Below, piece after piece: positions 1 through 8,912 of a stretch of DNA of 64,000 nt. The translations under genes and the position numbers were made by a program. Position 1 is the first letter of the stretch. Each line of letters begins with the position of its first letter. Source of the stretch: Methanomassiliicoccales archaeon (lineage in GTDB: Archaea > Thermoplasmatota > Thermoplasmata > Methanomassiliicoccales > UBA472); assembly GCA_013415865.1 (NCBI GenBank), contig CP058896.1:907957-971956 (forward strand), given 5' to 3'. The notes under the pieces are model-generated. The model was not told where the DNA came from and did no database searches. It saw only the letters and a list, made by a program, of their open reading frames with translations.

Positions 1-28
1 CAAGCCGCCCGTGCAGCCGCCTCAGTGA
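1..28 (+). CDS. possible 3' end of an upstream gene
   Basis: In the second frame the first bases read K-P-P-V-Q-P-P-Q followed by TGA at 26-28. A proline/glutamine tail like this is common at the end of archaeal membrane and zinc-ribbon proteins, but only eight codons are visible. The other two frames are also possible. This is a tentative call. Confidence 0.25.
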
Positions 29-37
29 AATGATAAG

Positions 38-75
38 GCCTTATGGGATGAGGCCGCCATATTCTTTTTTTAAAG
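38..75 (+). terminator. hairpin plus T-tract, overlapping the next promoter
   Basis: GGCCT and AGGCC arms flank a 9-base loop at about 38-56 and are followed by a T-run at 64-70. This looks like a terminator for whatever lies to the left. The end of the T-run (TTTTTAAAG, 67-75) also sits about 26 bases before the ATG at 97, so it can act as the TATA box of the next gene. Confidence 0.35.
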
Positions 76-96
76 CTCACGATCTTGGGAGGGGAC

Positions 97-420
97 ATGG
101 CAAGGAAGAAGTTTGTTGGTAGCTGGGTGATCCTGATCCTGCTGATCTTGTTCTGTTGGCCTGCAGCATTGATCTATTTCTTTGTGAAATATGAGGAGGA
201 TCCCTCCAGCGAGACCAGGACGTGTATGAACTGTGGGGCCAAGATCAGCTTGTCCTACGCATTCTGCCCGTTCTGTGGGAGATCACCGATTCAGTATCAA
301 CCATTACAGCAGACATCGGATGGTCGTTCAGATACCTCGATCAACTATTGCAGGAGCTGTGGCACCAAGGTGGAACCGGAACATGGTTTCTGCAAGATGT
401 GCGGGACTAAGTTGAAATGA
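97..420 (+). CDS. small membrane protein with two zinc ribbons
   Basis: This 107-residue protein has a hydrophobic segment at about residues 8-28 followed by two treble-clef zinc ribbons, each built from two Cys pairs: CMNCG with CPFCG, and CRSCG with CKMCG. I chose the ATG at 97 because a GGAGG sits 4 bases upstream and a TATA-like TTTTTAAAG is centred 26 bases upstream; a TTG at 85 is an alternative. Such one-helix, two-ribbon proteins are common in Thermoplasmata and have no assigned function. It converges with another zinc-ribbon membrane protein (479-1354), so the pair may be paralogous in theme. Function unknown. Confidence 0.75.
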   Translation: MARKKFVGSWVILILLILFCWPAALIYFFVKYEEDPSSETRTCMNCGAKISLSYAFCPFCGRSPIQYQPLQQTSDGRSDTSINYCRSCGTKVEPEHGFCKMCGTKLK

Positions 421-478
421 GCGCACGGACAATCTGAATGGTGTTAAAATTAATTAAAAGAAGGAAGAGAGTTCAGAT

Positions 479-1354
479 CTACCTTAGCTGCATCATCAGC
501 TGGTCCTCGAACTGCCATTGCGCATGATAGTGTTCGTTCGGATCATTTATCAGCACGTACATCCAGTAGAACATGAAAGGTGAGAACAATATCGAGACCA
601 GCAGGTAGAGGATGAACGACCTTTGCGGCAAGGTCTTCCAGGAAGGGGTCATGATGTTCATGCCCAGCTGGCTTCCTGCGTACTGCACCTGCTGCGTGAA
701 GGCATGCCACCTCTGGTCATGCTCGAACGGATGCTTGGTCAGAACATAGAGCACATAGAATTGCAATAACGGGATGAATGCCATTATCGTGAACAGGACG
801 GCGTTGTTCTCCTGCTCCTTATATGAGGCTTCCTGGTTGATGCTTTCCATGGTGGCTATCTGGCCAGAGATCATCTGTTCCTTGTACTGCTCACGGGCCT
901 TGTCCCTCAATAGGTTCATGATGGCGTTCCTGAGAACGACCTCCCTTTTGATATGCTCGTTCTGCCTGTTGATGAGCTTGTAAACCAGGACCGCGAAGAG
1001 GGCCCCGAACACCACCACCCCGATGCCCATCCCAATGAACCCTATCAAAAATGTGAGGGCGATTATGACGATTATACCAAGTATGGGCAACAGCACCCAG
1101 AAGACCGGTATGATCTCGTCTGTCTGCGTTCTCATCTGTATCGCGTTCGCGATCTGCTGTCTCGGCAATGTCGGCTGCCCTTGAGCTTGACCATAATACG
1201 ATGAGGATTGGTACTGCGGTTGGCCTGTCTGTTGCCAAGGTCCCTGCCCTTGGCTTATGGATACCATAGCGATGTTTGTGCCGCACCCCACGCACCACTG
1301 TGCCTCCGCCACGTTCTGCCTTCCACAGTTCGGGCAGACCTTTTGTCCCTCCAT
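479..1354 (-). CDS. zinc-ribbon multi-pass membrane protein (DUF4234-like)
   Basis: This 291-residue protein starts with a zinc ribbon (CPNCG at 7-11 and CVGCG at 21-25), then a Gln/Ser/Tyr-rich linker. A strong double hydrophobic stretch at about 85-130 follows. Two related modules come next, each a hydrophobic helix ending in aromatic and charged residues (YVLTKHPFEHDQRWHAF and YVLINDPNEHYHAQWQF). That pattern resembles DUF4234 membrane domains, which is an inference from sequence style. A GAGGTG sits about 7 bases before the ATG. No enzymatic residues are evident; a membrane scaffold or sensor role would be a guess. Confidence 0.75.
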   Translation of the reverse strand: MEGQKVCPNCGRQNVAEAQWCVGCGTNIAMVSISQGQGPWQQTGQPQYQSSSYYGQAQGQPTLPRQQIANAIQMRTQTDEIIPVFWVLLPILGIIVIIALTFLIGFIGMGIGVVVFGALFAVLVYKLINRQNEHIKREVVLRNAIMNLLRDKAREQYKEQMISGQIATMESINQEASYKEQENNAVLFTIMAFIPLLQFYVLYVLTKHPFEHDQRWHAFTQQVQYAGSQLGMNIMTPSWKTLPQRSFILYLLVSILFSPFMFYWMYVLINDPNEHYHAQWQFEDQLMMQLR

Positions 1355-1451
1355 ATTTCACACCTCTCAATGAGCGATATCAGGCCAGATATGGTCCGAC
1401 CATGTTTTTTTATGTTTGTACGGGGGACCGGCCCCATCGGACAGGACAAGG

Positions 1452-2270
1452 TCATCTGTATACGACGATCCCAGCGTACCCGACCACCTGCTGCATTGGC
1501 GTGACATCGCCCGACGTCGCATATTTGAGAAGCTCGGCCTTCGAACCATCCGACGCCATGAGCATCGCCATCGCTGGACCGTACCCGCACATCGATACTC
1601 CGAGCCTGTTCACGGCATCATATACGCCCTTCGCATCCAAGGCCAAGATTCGCTCTATGACCTTCGAGTCCATGCCCTTGGCAGTCGATGGAGGGACATA
1701 ATGGGACATGTCGCTGGATGCCAGAACTATGATGTCCTTGCCCTCCGCCGCCCTCCTTATGGAAGAGGCCAATTCCTTTGCGGTCTCATGGTCCTGATAT
1801 CCCATGGAGATGGCCACCAACTTGATGTCGGGCCTTATGTACTGGAGGAACGGAAGCTGGACCTCTATGGAGTGCTCGTACATGTGAGCCACGCGGTCCT
1901 GCTCCACGACACCTCTCAGCCTCGAGACGAGCTCCCTGTCGACCTTCACCTCCCCTAAAGGCGTCTCGAAGTCCTCCGTGCTTACCGCCACGCCCTTTCC
2001 GACGCCGTGATGGTTCGGCCCTATGATGACGAACGTCTCGGGGAACCCGTCGGATGCGATTGCGTTGTACACGTGCGCCGCCACAGGCCCTGAGTACATC
2101 AGGCCGGCATGCGGCACCATGGCCCCTACGATCCTCCTTGGCCCGTTCAGCGCAAGCTTCGGCAACATCCCTGGGCCTATCGGTGATAGGAAGCACCCTT
2201 CGACCTCCGCCCTCAGCGAGGCGGCGCGGGAGGAGTAGAATTGACCTGCGACGGCGGGGCGTCTTACCAT
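1452..2270 (-). CDS. MEMO family protein (AmmeMemoRadiSam system protein B)
   Basis: This 272-residue protein aligns by eye with the MEMO family across its length: R-x-P-A-V-A-G-Q-F-Y near the N-terminus, VPHAGLMYSG, GPNHHGVG, and SSDMSHYVP, which carry the conserved histidines of the family's metal-binding, dioxygenase-like pocket. Members are about 260-290 residues, so it is full length. It lies 43 bp downstream of rps2 on the same strand; rps2-memo linkage is common in archaea. The human homologue binds copper and affects cell motility. The archaeal role is unknown, though fusions with AMMECR1 and radical SAM proteins suggest modification chemistry. Confidence 0.92.
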   Translation of the reverse strand: MVRRPAVAGQFYSSRAASLRAEVEGCFLSPIGPGMLPKLALNGPRRIVGAMVPHAGLMYSGPVAAHVYNAIASDGFPETFVIIGPNHHGVGKGVAVSTEDFETPLGEVKVDRELVSRLRGVVEQDRVAHMYEHSIEVQLPFLQYIRPDIKLVAISMGYQDHETAKELASSIRRAAEGKDIIVLASSDMSHYVPPSTAKGMDSKVIERILALDAKGVYDAVNRLGVSMCGYGPAMAMLMASDGSKAELLKYATSGDVTPMQQVVGYAGIVVYR

Positions 2271-2313
2271 ACAAAATAAGGATTAGGGGAAGGGGTTTGA
2301 TATAGGTTTGCGC

Positions 2314-2940
2314 TCAGAGCGACGCCTCAAAGTCGTCGATGGTGAGCTTGAAGTCGGCGTCGTTCATCAGTTGTCCACGCGCCTTCAGGACCTCACGGGT
2401 GAGGAGCCAGTAGACACATGCCAGGGCACGGCGGCCCTTGTTGTTAGTCGGTATGACGAAATCGACATTCCTCGTTTCGTTGTTGGCATCGCAGAGGGCG
2501 ATGATGGGGATGGTGACCTGCATGGCCTCTTCCATTGCCAGCTTGTCGGCGGCCGGGTCTGTCAGAATGATTATGTCAGGCTCGGTGAAGTTCTTGAGCT
2601 GTGGGTTGGTGAGCGTTCCAGGGACATATCTCTTGTCAGGGGTGTCGCCTCCGAGCGCCTTCGCGCCGATGGTCTTGGCGAAGATCTCCGCCGGCTTCTG
2701 ACCATACTGTCTTGCTGAGACTACAAGTACCCTTTCGGGCTTGTATCGCGCGATGAACTTCGCAGCGGTCCTGATGCGCTCGTCCGTCTGCTTCACGTCA
2801 AGTACGTAAAGACCGTCAGACCTGACCTTGAAGATGAAACCCTTCATGTCAGCGCTCTTTTGCTGAGTACCAATGTGGACACCCGACGTCAGGTACACAT
2901 CCTCTGGCACCAGAAGATTCAAGTTTGCTTCTTCACTCAT
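2314..2940 (-). CDS. rps2: 30S ribosomal protein S2
   Basis: A 208-residue archaeal/eukaryal-type S2 (uS2). It shows the family signatures [21 protein letters not shown]-like start, [14 protein letters not shown], and the [22 protein letters not shown] / [30 protein letters not shown] region. It binds near the head-body junction of the small subunit. It is the middle gene of a rpoK-rps2-memo operon, 10 bp after rpoK. Length and motifs are standard. Confidence 0.97.
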   Translation of the reverse strand: MSEEANLNLLVPEDVYLTSGVHIGTQQKSADMKGFIFKVRSDGLYVLDVKQTDERIRTAAKFIARYKPERVLVVSARQYGQKPAEIFAKTIGAKALGGDTPDKRYVPGTLTNPQLKNFTEPDIIILTDPAADKLAMEEAMQVTIPIIALCDANNETRNVDFVIPTNNKGRRALACVYWLLTREVLKARGQLMNDADFKLTIDDFEASL

Positions 2941-2950
2941 TTCAATACCC

Positions 2951-3124
2951 TCATTCGTCTCGTTTTACCGTGATCGGGATCACTCCCTTCTCGAACTCCA
3001 TCATAGCCATCTGTATCGGGTCTATGACGCCCTCAGGAAAATCCAGCAGGACTGGCGCACCTAGAGAAATCTGCAGTGCCCTTGCACCGATAATGCGCGC
3101 CTTCTCAAATCTGGTATATTTCAT
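2951..3124 (-). CDS. rpoK: DNA-directed RNA polymerase subunit K (Rpb6/omega homologue)
   Basis: The 57-residue product starts [20 protein letters not shown] and ends with [12 protein letters not shown], the classic compact RpoK. The key block is the [12 protein letters not shown] region that clamps the largest polymerase subunit. A longer reading frame extends upstream to 3589 but runs antisense through leuD and is not RpoK-like. I chose the ATG at 3124, preceded by GGTG and by a TATA box at 3166-3173. It heads the rpoK-rps2-memo operon. Confidence 0.96.
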   Translation of the reverse strand: MKYTRFEKARIIGARALQISLGAPVLLDFPEGVIDPIQMAMMEFEKGVIPITVKRDE

Positions 3125-3163
3125 GAATTCACCAATTAGGGAGTGTCCCCATATTAACGGGGG

Positions 3164-3175
3164 GGTTATAAAGTT
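3164..3175 (-). promoter_or_regulatory. TATA box of the rpoK-rps2-memo operon
   Basis: On the minus strand the sequence reads CTTTATAAC, with an A-rich stretch just upstream (AAAAA). It is centred about 46 bases before the rpoK ATG, which predicts a leader of roughly 20 nt carrying a GGTG Shine-Dalgarno element. Confidence 0.65.
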
Positions 3176-3279
3176 TTTGACGACTTCGTATGTCATCGAA
3201 TGATGTCTGGCTGATCCCAATCTCTCCTGGCTGTACACCCGTGTCCGGATGCATGCCCGCAACTTTGGGCATTCCCATC

Positions 3280-3768
3280 TTATTTGTTGATCATTTTCTT
3301 CGTATAGCTGACGAGGCCCCCGCTTCTTATGATTTCCATCAGGAAATCGGGCGGCGGCACGAACCTCGTCCTCGCGCCGGTGGATTCGTTGACCAATATT
3401 CCCTTCTCGATGTTGATCAACGCTCTCTCGCCGGTCCTGAACATCGTGGCGGCCTGTTTGCATTCGATCACCGGGAGGCCTATGTTGATGGCGTTCCTGA
3501 AGAATATCCTTGAGAAGCTCCCAGCTATAACTGCGCCCACTCCCGCTGTCTTGATCGCTATGGGGGCCTGTTCCCTGCTGGAACCGCATCCGAAGTTCCT
3601 GCCCGCCACGATGATGTCCCCATATGCCACCTTTTTGCTGAACGACGGGTCGAGGTCCTCCAGGACATGCCTGGCAAGGCTCTTCGGGTCATAATCATCG
3701 AGATAGCGGCCCGGTATTATCAGGTCCGTGTTGATGTGGTCGCCATAGACCCAGACCTTGCCGTTCAT
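3280..3768 (-). CDS. leuD: 3-isopropylmalate (or homoaconitate) dehydratase small subunit
   Basis: The 162-residue swivel-domain subunit of the aconitase superfamily. Signatures are [15 protein letters not shown] near the start, [12 protein letters not shown] (substrate-contacting Ser-Arg), and the [24 protein letters not shown] block. It partners with leuC upstream, overlapping by 4 bp (3765-3768), to isomerise 2-isopropylmalate in leucine synthesis or homologous acids. The substrate-specificity loop after the YL reads YLDDYD, which I cannot assign confidently to either isopropylmalate or homocitrate. The other leucine-pathway genes are not nearby. Confidence 0.93.
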   Translation of the reverse strand: MNGKVWVYGDHINTDLIIPGRYLDDYDPKSLARHVLEDLDPSFSKKVAYGDIIVAGRNFGCGSSREQAPIAIKTAGVGAVIAGSFSRIFFRNAINIGLPVIECKQAATMFRTGERALINIEKGILVNESTGARTRFVPPPDFLMEIIRSGGLVSYTKKMINK

Positions 3769-5027
3769 GCCAGCAGCCTCCTGGGGTCCGCTATGGCCCC
3801 CTCGACGGCGCTCGCCGCGACGGTGAGCGGGCTTGCAAGATACACTTCGGCATCAGGGCTCCCCATCCTCCCCTTGAAGTTCCTGTTCGTCGTGGATATC
3901 GCCCTCTCCCCCGGCGCCAACAGGCCTTGATGCGCTCCGAGGCACGGACCGCATCCTGGGTTGAGGACGACCGCCCCGGACCGCACAAAGCAAGATATCA
4001 ATCCCTTGTCCGCCGCCTCCAGATATATCTCCCTCGAGGCAGGTACGATGATGAGCCTTACGCCCTCGGCCACCTCCCTTCCGCTCAATATCGTCGCTGC
4101 GGCCACAAGGTCCTCCATCCTTCCATTCGTGCAAGAGCCGATCAACGCCTGGTCTATCGGGATGCCCTCGACCTCCTCGACGGGCCTGACGTTGTCAACG
4201 GAGTGAGGGCATGCGACCTGCGGTCCCAGGGCGGAAACGTCATAATCCTCCCTTCTCTCAACTGGTGCCTCTGGGTCCGAGGTCACCGCTTGATATCCGA
4301 TGTTTCCCCTTCCCTTCAGATAACGGTCGGTCGTTTCATCTGGGAAGCATACTCCTGCCTTTGCCCCCATCTCGACGGCCATGTTGCAAAGGACCATCCT
4401 AGAGGCGATGGTCATCGATGCGACCGTCGGGCCGACGTATTCGACGCAACGGTAATCCGCCCCATCGGCCCCCATCTGTCCTATGACGTTCAATATCACG
4501 TCCTTGGCCATGGTCCCGGCGGGAAGTTTTCCATCGAAATGCAATCTGATCGTCTCTGGGACCTTGAGCCATAGCTCTCCAGTGGTCCATACGGAGGCCA
4601 TCTCCGTTGCCCCGATCCCTGTCGAGAACGCTCCCAGCGCCCCATAGGTCGTCGTATGCGAATCGGTGCCCACGATCAGCATCCCTGGCCTAACATGGCC
4701 TTTCTCAGGCAGGACCTGGTGGCAGATGCCCTCCCTCATATCGTAGAATATTGGCAGCCCCTCCTGCCTCACGAAGTCCCTTACGGCCTTATGGCCCTCC
4801 GCCGCCTTAGTGGTGTTGGCCGGGACCCTGTGATCGAACAGAAGCACGATCTTGTTCCTGTCCCATACGTGGGCCGCGCCCATCTCCTTGAACGACCTCA
4901 GGACCAAGGCGGCATTCTCGTGCGACATGGCCAGGTCTATCTTGGCATTGACTATCTCTCCCGGTTCGACATGGTCCTTGCCAGCAGCTTTCGCCAGCAC
5001 CTTCTCGGCGAAGGTCATCTGAGGCAT
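3765..5027 (-). CDS. leuC: 3-isopropylmalate (or homoaconitate) dehydratase large subunit
   Basis: This 420-residue protein is the catalytic, 4Fe-4S-bearing subunit of archaeal two-part aconitase-like dehydratases. Cluster ligands are visible at Cys299 (GSCTNGR) and Cys359/Cys362 (NPGCGPCLG). Other signatures are LLFDHRVPANT, GTDSHTTTYGALGAF and CHQVLPEKG. Length and motifs are intact. It is the first gene of a two-gene operon with leuD. A TATA-like CTATTTATCC is centred about 29 bases before the ATG with no Shine-Dalgarno element, so the mRNA is probably leaderless. Confidence 0.95.
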   Translation of the reverse strand: MPQMTFAEKVLAKAAGKDHVEPGEIVNAKIDLAMSHENAALVLRSFKEMGAAHVWDRNKIVLLFDHRVPANTTKAAEGHKAVRDFVRQEGLPIFYDMREGICHQVLPEKGHVRPGMLIVGTDSHTTTYGALGAFSTGIGATEMASVWTTGELWLKVPETIRLHFDGKLPAGTMAKDVILNVIGQMGADGADYRCVEYVGPTVASMTIASRMVLCNMAVEMGAKAGVCFPDETTDRYLKGRGNIGYQAVTSDPEAPVERREDYDVSALGPQVACPHSVDNVRPVEEVEGIPIDQALIGSCTNGRMEDLVAAATILSGREVAEGVRLIIVPASREIYLEAADKGLISCFVRSGAVVLNPGCGPCLGAHQGLLAPGERAISTTNRNFKGRMGSPDAEVYLASPLTVAASAVEGAIADPRRLLA

Positions 5028-5049
5028 GAGGGGATTGTACTACGAGGTC

Positions 5050-5062
5050 GGATAAATAGATG
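5050..5062 (-). promoter_or_regulatory. TATA box of leuCD
   Basis: Minus-strand CTATTTATCC is centred about 29 bases upstream of the leuC ATG, the spacing expected for a leaderless archaeal transcript. Confidence 0.5.
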
Positions 5063-5239
5063 CTGATACCTTCCCATCTCATTCGCGCGCCGTTCCTTGC
5101 ACCGCTATTGGTCATCAGATGGTCGCCCCATCCAATATCAAAATGTGTCGATCGAGAAAGGGTGATGTCCCGGGGTCCGGCCGACCTCGATCTCGGTCGT
5201 GGCCCATGGATAGGATTATCAGGAGGTTCTTAGGTACAC

Positions 5240-6046
5240 ATGACCTGGAACGTGATGAGAAGGCCAAGATTAGGAATGCCCGCGTTGATCGAGTTCTCCA
5301 GCGTCGAGGAGAACGCCGCCCTCTGCAGCTCATTGGAGCTTTCCTTCGTCGAGCTCAACATGAACATGCCATATTGTTTCCCAGAGAATCTGGCACCGAG
5401 GATGTTGGAAAGGGTCACGGAGGAGACAGGAGTAGGGTTCACAATGCATATGCCAGATGACCTGGACCTGGCCTCGATGCATCGCTCCGTCCGGGAGGGC
5501 GCGGTAAGAAGGGCGATGGAATCGGTGGATTGGGCGGGGGAGGCGGGCGTCGAGCTCCTCAACTTCCATATCAACCCAGGCATCTATTTCACATTGCCAG
5601 GTCATAGGGTCTGGATCTACGATAAGTTCTATGACATGTTCGAGAAGAACATCCTCGATGTTTTCCAAACGATAATCGACAAGGCCAAGGAAGCTGGCGT
5701 CAAAGTGAGCGTGGAGAACGTATGCAACTTCGACCTGGATTTTGTGGCCAGGGCGCTGTGCAAACTCACAAAGATCGACGGATTCCACCTGACCTGGGAT
5801 GTCGGACATGACGCAAAGACGTCGTTCAGGGAGAGGGAGGTCCTCCTGAAGTATGAAAGGAACCTGGCCCACATGCACCTTCACGATTTTGATGGTAGGA
5901 CAGACCATCAGGTCCTTTTCAAAGGTCAGCTGGACATCATGTGGCTTTTGATGTTCGCCTCCTCGCATGGAATGAGCGTGGTGATCGAGACGAAGACCAT
6001 CGACTCGGTCGTAGATTCGGTCAATGCTCTGAACAAGCGCCTGTGA
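5240..6046 (+). CDS. sugar phosphate isomerase/epimerase-like TIM-barrel protein
   Basis: This 268-residue protein belongs to the xylose-isomerase-like/AP endonuclease 2 TIM-barrel superfamily. Visible metal-site signatures include VELN, MHMPDDLDLAS, LNFHINPG, VKVSVENVCNF (Glu ligand), HLTWDVGHD, MHLHDFDGRTDHQ and VVIETK, spaced as in that fold. The substrate is not predictable. A TATA-like GGATTATC is centred about 25 bases before the ATG at 5240, supporting a leaderless start; ATG 5255 is the alternative. It converges with the photolyase gene, 16 bp away. Confidence 0.85.
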   Translation: MTWNVMRRPRLGMPALIEFSSVEENAALCSSLELSFVELNMNMPYCFPENLAPRMLERVTEETGVGFTMHMPDDLDLASMHRSVREGAVRRAMESVDWAGEAGVELLNFHINPGIYFTLPGHRVWIYDKFYDMFEKNILDVFQTIIDKAKEAGVKVSVENVCNFDLDFVARALCKLTKIDGFHLTWDVGHDAKTSFREREVLLKYERNLAHMHLHDFDGRTDHQVLFKGQLDIMWLLMFASSHGMSVVIETKTIDSVVDSVNALNKRL

Positions 6047-6062
6047 GCTCCCACATGCACGT

Positions 6063-7430
6063 TCAGGCCTCACGGCCGTACCTGAAGATGTACGCTTCGA
6101 CGTCGAACTTCCGCCTGGCCCCGTCCAAGCTCATATACCTGACCTTTCCGAATATCGGCCTCTCTGGCCAGGGCCTGTCGTGCACGCCGCCGATGCACCA
6201 TGCGATGCCTGCGTATCCGTTGGGATCACGTCCATCGAGCTCGTACCTGTCATTTAGATGGATGGCCTTAAAGAGCGCATCCTGTGGGGTCTCCGACCAC
6301 TCCAGGATCTTCTTGCCCCAGTACATCCTCAGGTAACCGTGCATCCTTCCTGTCCTGACCATCTGCAGCTGTGCGGCGTTCCATAGGGGGTCATGGGTAT
6401 CGGCCGATTCCAGCTCATTGATGGAATAAATATATTCGCGCCGGTCGCCGAGATGCTCCTCCAACGACCTTCTGGACCAATCGGGGAATGCCTCGACCGA
6501 ATCATAATTCGAGTTGTAATGACAAAGGTTGTCGGAGAGCTCCCTTCTGACGATGAGCTCCTCGAGGAATGCCGCCTTATCGTTCTCAGGTGCCTCAGAC
6601 CTCATGACCTCGAGCGCCACCCTTTGTGCCGATATCATACCGAAATGAAGGTAGGGCGAGAGTCCGGACTGCCCTTCGATCACCGGATCGTTCCTGTCGG
6701 CCGAGTATCCTCTTAGGCCAGAGGAGATGAGGTCCCTCAGCCTTTTCAAGGCGTGGGATGCGCCGCCCTTGATCTGTATCCTCTGACCTATCGAAGAAGA
6801 CGCTTCTGGGGCCTCGACGTCGATCGGCATCGGAGAGCCGTCTTCATTTCTGACCGACCTCCCCCTGATCGGTGGGGGTGTCCTATAGAGGAACTCAGGA
6901 AGGAGCCTGCCGATCTTCGGCCTGAAGGTCGCTGCGGAATACTCTTGCTTTGGCGACGCTTCCCAACAAGGCACGATGTTGTGAGAATCCACCACCGACA
7001 GGCCCACATCCTGATCGATGGCCAACCTCTCCCTCCATTGTTTTTTTATCCTCAATGGATCGTGGTCCATAACGACCATCGATGCCCTGATCTCCTCGGC
7101 CAGGTCGCCGACCTCTTTCGGGGGGTCCCCTTGAAGGAAGTAGAAAGGTATGTTCAACGCTGAAAGCCGGCCCTCGACCTCCCTGAGGCCCTCGAACATG
7201 AACCTGTAATGCTCCTTGTTCGCCTCAAGGAACCATGGCGCGAGGCAGAACGCCACGACAAGGACTGCGGAGCGTTCTCTGGAAAGAGCGTCAGCGAAGG
7301 TCAACGACCAATTGTCGTCCACCCTCTGGTCCCTGCTCATCCAATATACGACGGGGCCCCGGCCCTCGCCCTGCCTGAGGATCACCGCCCTTCTCATTCG
7401 CAAGATGTCGGTCACGTCATGCTGCTCCAT
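6063..7430 (-). CDS. phr: class II CPD photolyase
   Basis: This 455-residue protein carries class II photolyase hallmarks: VYWMSRDQRVDDNWSL at the start, the SGLSPYLHFGMISAQRVA segment, FLEELIVRRELSDNLCHYN, and the C-terminal block HDPLWNAAQLQMVRTGRMHGYLRMYWGKKILEWS. The final DGRDPNGYAGIAWCIGGVHDRPW-like block is the FAD-proximal class II signature. The enzyme uses blue/UVA light and FADH- to split cyclobutane pyrimidine dimers in DNA. It lies 42 bp downstream of the PLC-like gene on the same strand and may be co-transcribed with it. Length is normal for class II. Confidence 0.95.
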   Translation of the reverse strand: MEQHDVTDILRMRRAVILRQGEGRGPVVYWMSRDQRVDDNWSLTFADALSRERSAVLVVAFCLAPWFLEANKEHYRFMFEGLREVEGRLSALNIPFYFLQGDPPKEVGDLAEEIRASMVVMDHDPLRIKKQWRERLAIDQDVGLSVVDSHNIVPCWEASPKQEYSAATFRPKIGRLLPEFLYRTPPPIRGRSVRNEDGSPMPIDVEAPEASSSIGQRIQIKGGASHALKRLRDLISSGLRGYSADRNDPVIEGQSGLSPYLHFGMISAQRVALEVMRSEAPENDKAAFLEELIVRRELSDNLCHYNSNYDSVEAFPDWSRRSLEEHLGDRREYIYSINELESADTHDPLWNAAQLQMVRTGRMHGYLRMYWGKKILEWSETPQDALFKAIHLNDRYELDGRDPNGYAGIAWCIGGVHDRPWPERPIFGKVRYMSLDGARRKFDVEAYIFRYGREA

Positions 7431-7472
7431 TCGGTTCCTCCTATGGCGCTCATTGATATTAAGGGAGAGACC

Positions 7473-8210
7473 TCAAAGGCACCCGTGCCATTCTGCCAGT
7501 TCTATCAGTGAACGATATCTCCTCTCAGATATGGCCATGGACACGGCCGGTATTATTAGCAAGACCAATAATAAGGGGCCGGCCGACCCTAAGGCGAGAA
7601 ATATTAGGATGGTGGCCGACACGGCCGATGTGACCAGTGTTATCGTCCGTATGATCGACGACCGTCTCAACATTTCCTCGATGGACGGGGGCGGGTCCGG
7701 TCCATCGAGGACCGAGGAGATGATCGCTGCCGAATAAAAGGTGGCCTGGGCGAGGGCAGAGAATGGTTCTGAGCTGGGCCTGATGGCCTTCACACATGAA
7801 CGGATAAAATCAGGTGAGCTCTTTGAATGCCTTATACCATTTATGACCTGGCCATGGGGGACCGCCAGTTCCATGATCCGCTCCTCGAGCAGGCAATGCC
7901 TGTGCCAACTAAGGCACCTCGAGACGCACCTGTCCTGGATGTAATGCAGGGCCCTTCCCAGATGTCGACATGCGTGTTCATCGTCGCCATCGAGATATGC
8001 AGCCCGGGCCTTCCACAGAAGGACGGTCGTGGCACGGTCCGAACGCCCGTGATGTGCCACCCTGAGCCTTTTGGTCGTACTTCTTCCTACAAGCACGGGA
8101 TTCCTATCGGGCTCGACCGCCCCGTCCACGATCATCTCCTCATAGTGCTCTGGGACGCCGAGCTCCTTGCAGACGGCCCTTGTGATTGCAGCGTGGCTCT
8201 TCCACTTCAC
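7473..8210 (-). CDS. zinc-dependent phospholipase C-like protein with C-terminal membrane segments
   Basis: The 245-residue product starts V(M)KWKSHAAITRAV; the early Trp and His, a following D-G-A-V-E-P-D block, H-H-G-R, HLGRALHYIQD and H-R-H-x3-E resemble the metal site of the zinc-dependent phospholipase C / S1-P1 nuclease fold. Two hydrophobic helices at the C-terminus (about residues 188-227) would anchor it. The GTG at 8210 fits a leaderless start because GATTTAAATC is centred 26 bases upstream; an in-frame ATG at 8228 lies too close to that TATA box. Function is inferred from fold-like motifs only. Confidence 0.65.
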   Translation of the reverse strand: MKWKSHAAITRAVCKELGVPEHYEEMIVDGAVEPDRNPVLVGRSTTKRLRVAHHGRSDRATTVLLWKARAAYLDGDDEHACRHLGRALHYIQDRCVSRCLSWHRHCLLEERIMELAVPHGQVINGIRHSKSSPDFIRSCVKAIRPSSEPFSALAQATFYSAAIISSVLDGPDPPPSIEEMLRRSSIIRTITLVTSAVSATILIFLALGSAGPLLLVLLIIPAVSMAISERRYRSLIELAEWHGCL

Positions 8211-8230
8211 TCCTCCGAAAAAATACATTG

Positions 8231-8240
8231 GATTTAAATC
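8231..8240 (-). promoter_or_regulatory. TATA box of the PLC-like/photolyase operon
   Basis: The self-complementary core GATTTAAATC is centred about 26 bases before the GTG at 8210. This spacing decides in favour of the GTG over the ATG at 8228. Confidence 0.5.
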
Positions 8241-8273
8241 ATGGATGAGGGGGGTGCGGCGAAACTAGTGATG

Positions 8274-8912
8274 TCAATCGAGAAGCTCCCGCCTGCCCTC
8301 TGAGGACCAGGATTCAGCCAGCTCAGGGTCCTTCTGCCTAGGCTTTCTATGCCTGACATAGGCCATATAGGCAAGAGCTCCCGCCGGGATGAGAAGGACC
8401 ACTGCCCATAGGAGGTATAATGCCGACGTGTCATCGGTATCATTGACCATGACAGGGTCGCCTTCGGATTGGCCCTGTTCGCCCGCCCTGTCGTTCCCAA
8501 GACCTAGGTCATAGGAGGATGAAGCCGCGAAAAGGACCAAGGACGTGGCCAACAGCAGCACGAAGACCGAGGAGATCAAGATGATTATCTTCGTGTTCTC
8601 GCCGGGGGATATCAGGTCCCGTGCCTTCCATGTAAGGGAGTAATAGATGAACCCGTGGTCCTCGGTCCTGGTGACAAGGCCGCCTTCCTCGAGCTTCTTG
8701 AGATGTCTGAGGACGCCTGCCTTATCGGCATTGAGGGCCTCTGAGAGCTGGGCGAGCGTCCTTCTTTCATTGGTCAGGGCCTTCAATATCTCAAGCCTGG
8801 AATCCGAGGCCAATGCGTACAGCGCCTTTTTGTCTAGCTCAACCCTCAACCGTCTCTCCTCGGGCATCATATCCTGTTCAGGGAGATTTATCCCTTTCAG
8901 CTGTCCGCTCAT
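8274..8912 (-). CDS. membrane-anchored ArsR-like winged-helix regulator
   Basis: This 212-residue protein has an N-terminal winged helix (about 25-100; LYALASDSRLEILKAL, TLAQLSEALNADKAGVLRHLKKLEEGGLV, wing Y-Y-S-L). Two transmembrane helices follow (about 107-130 and 164-186), separated by an acidic loop of some 33 residues predicted to face outside. A basic/acidic cytoplasmic tail ends the protein. The ATG at 8912 overlaps the stop of the upstream beta-propeller gene as ATGA, so the two are translationally coupled; a longer frame to 9014 would run through that gene. It is probably a one-component transmembrane transcription factor; the signal is unknown. Confidence 0.85.
   Translation of the reverse strand: MSGQLKGINLPEQDMMPEERRLRVELDKKALYALASDSRLEILKALTNERRTLAQLSEALNADKAGVLRHLKKLEEGGLVTRTEDHGFIYYSLTWKARDLISPGENTKIIILISSVFVLLLATSLVLFAASSSYDLGLGNDRAGEQGQSEGDPVMVNDTDDTSALYLLWAVVLLIPAGALAYMAYVRHRKPRQKDPELAESWSSEGRRELLD

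Noticed and set aside
2951-3589. Long reading frame of 212 codons ending as RpoK
   Set aside because: Only the last 57 codons match RpoK; the upstream part is antisense to leuD and lies beyond the TATA box at 3166-3173.
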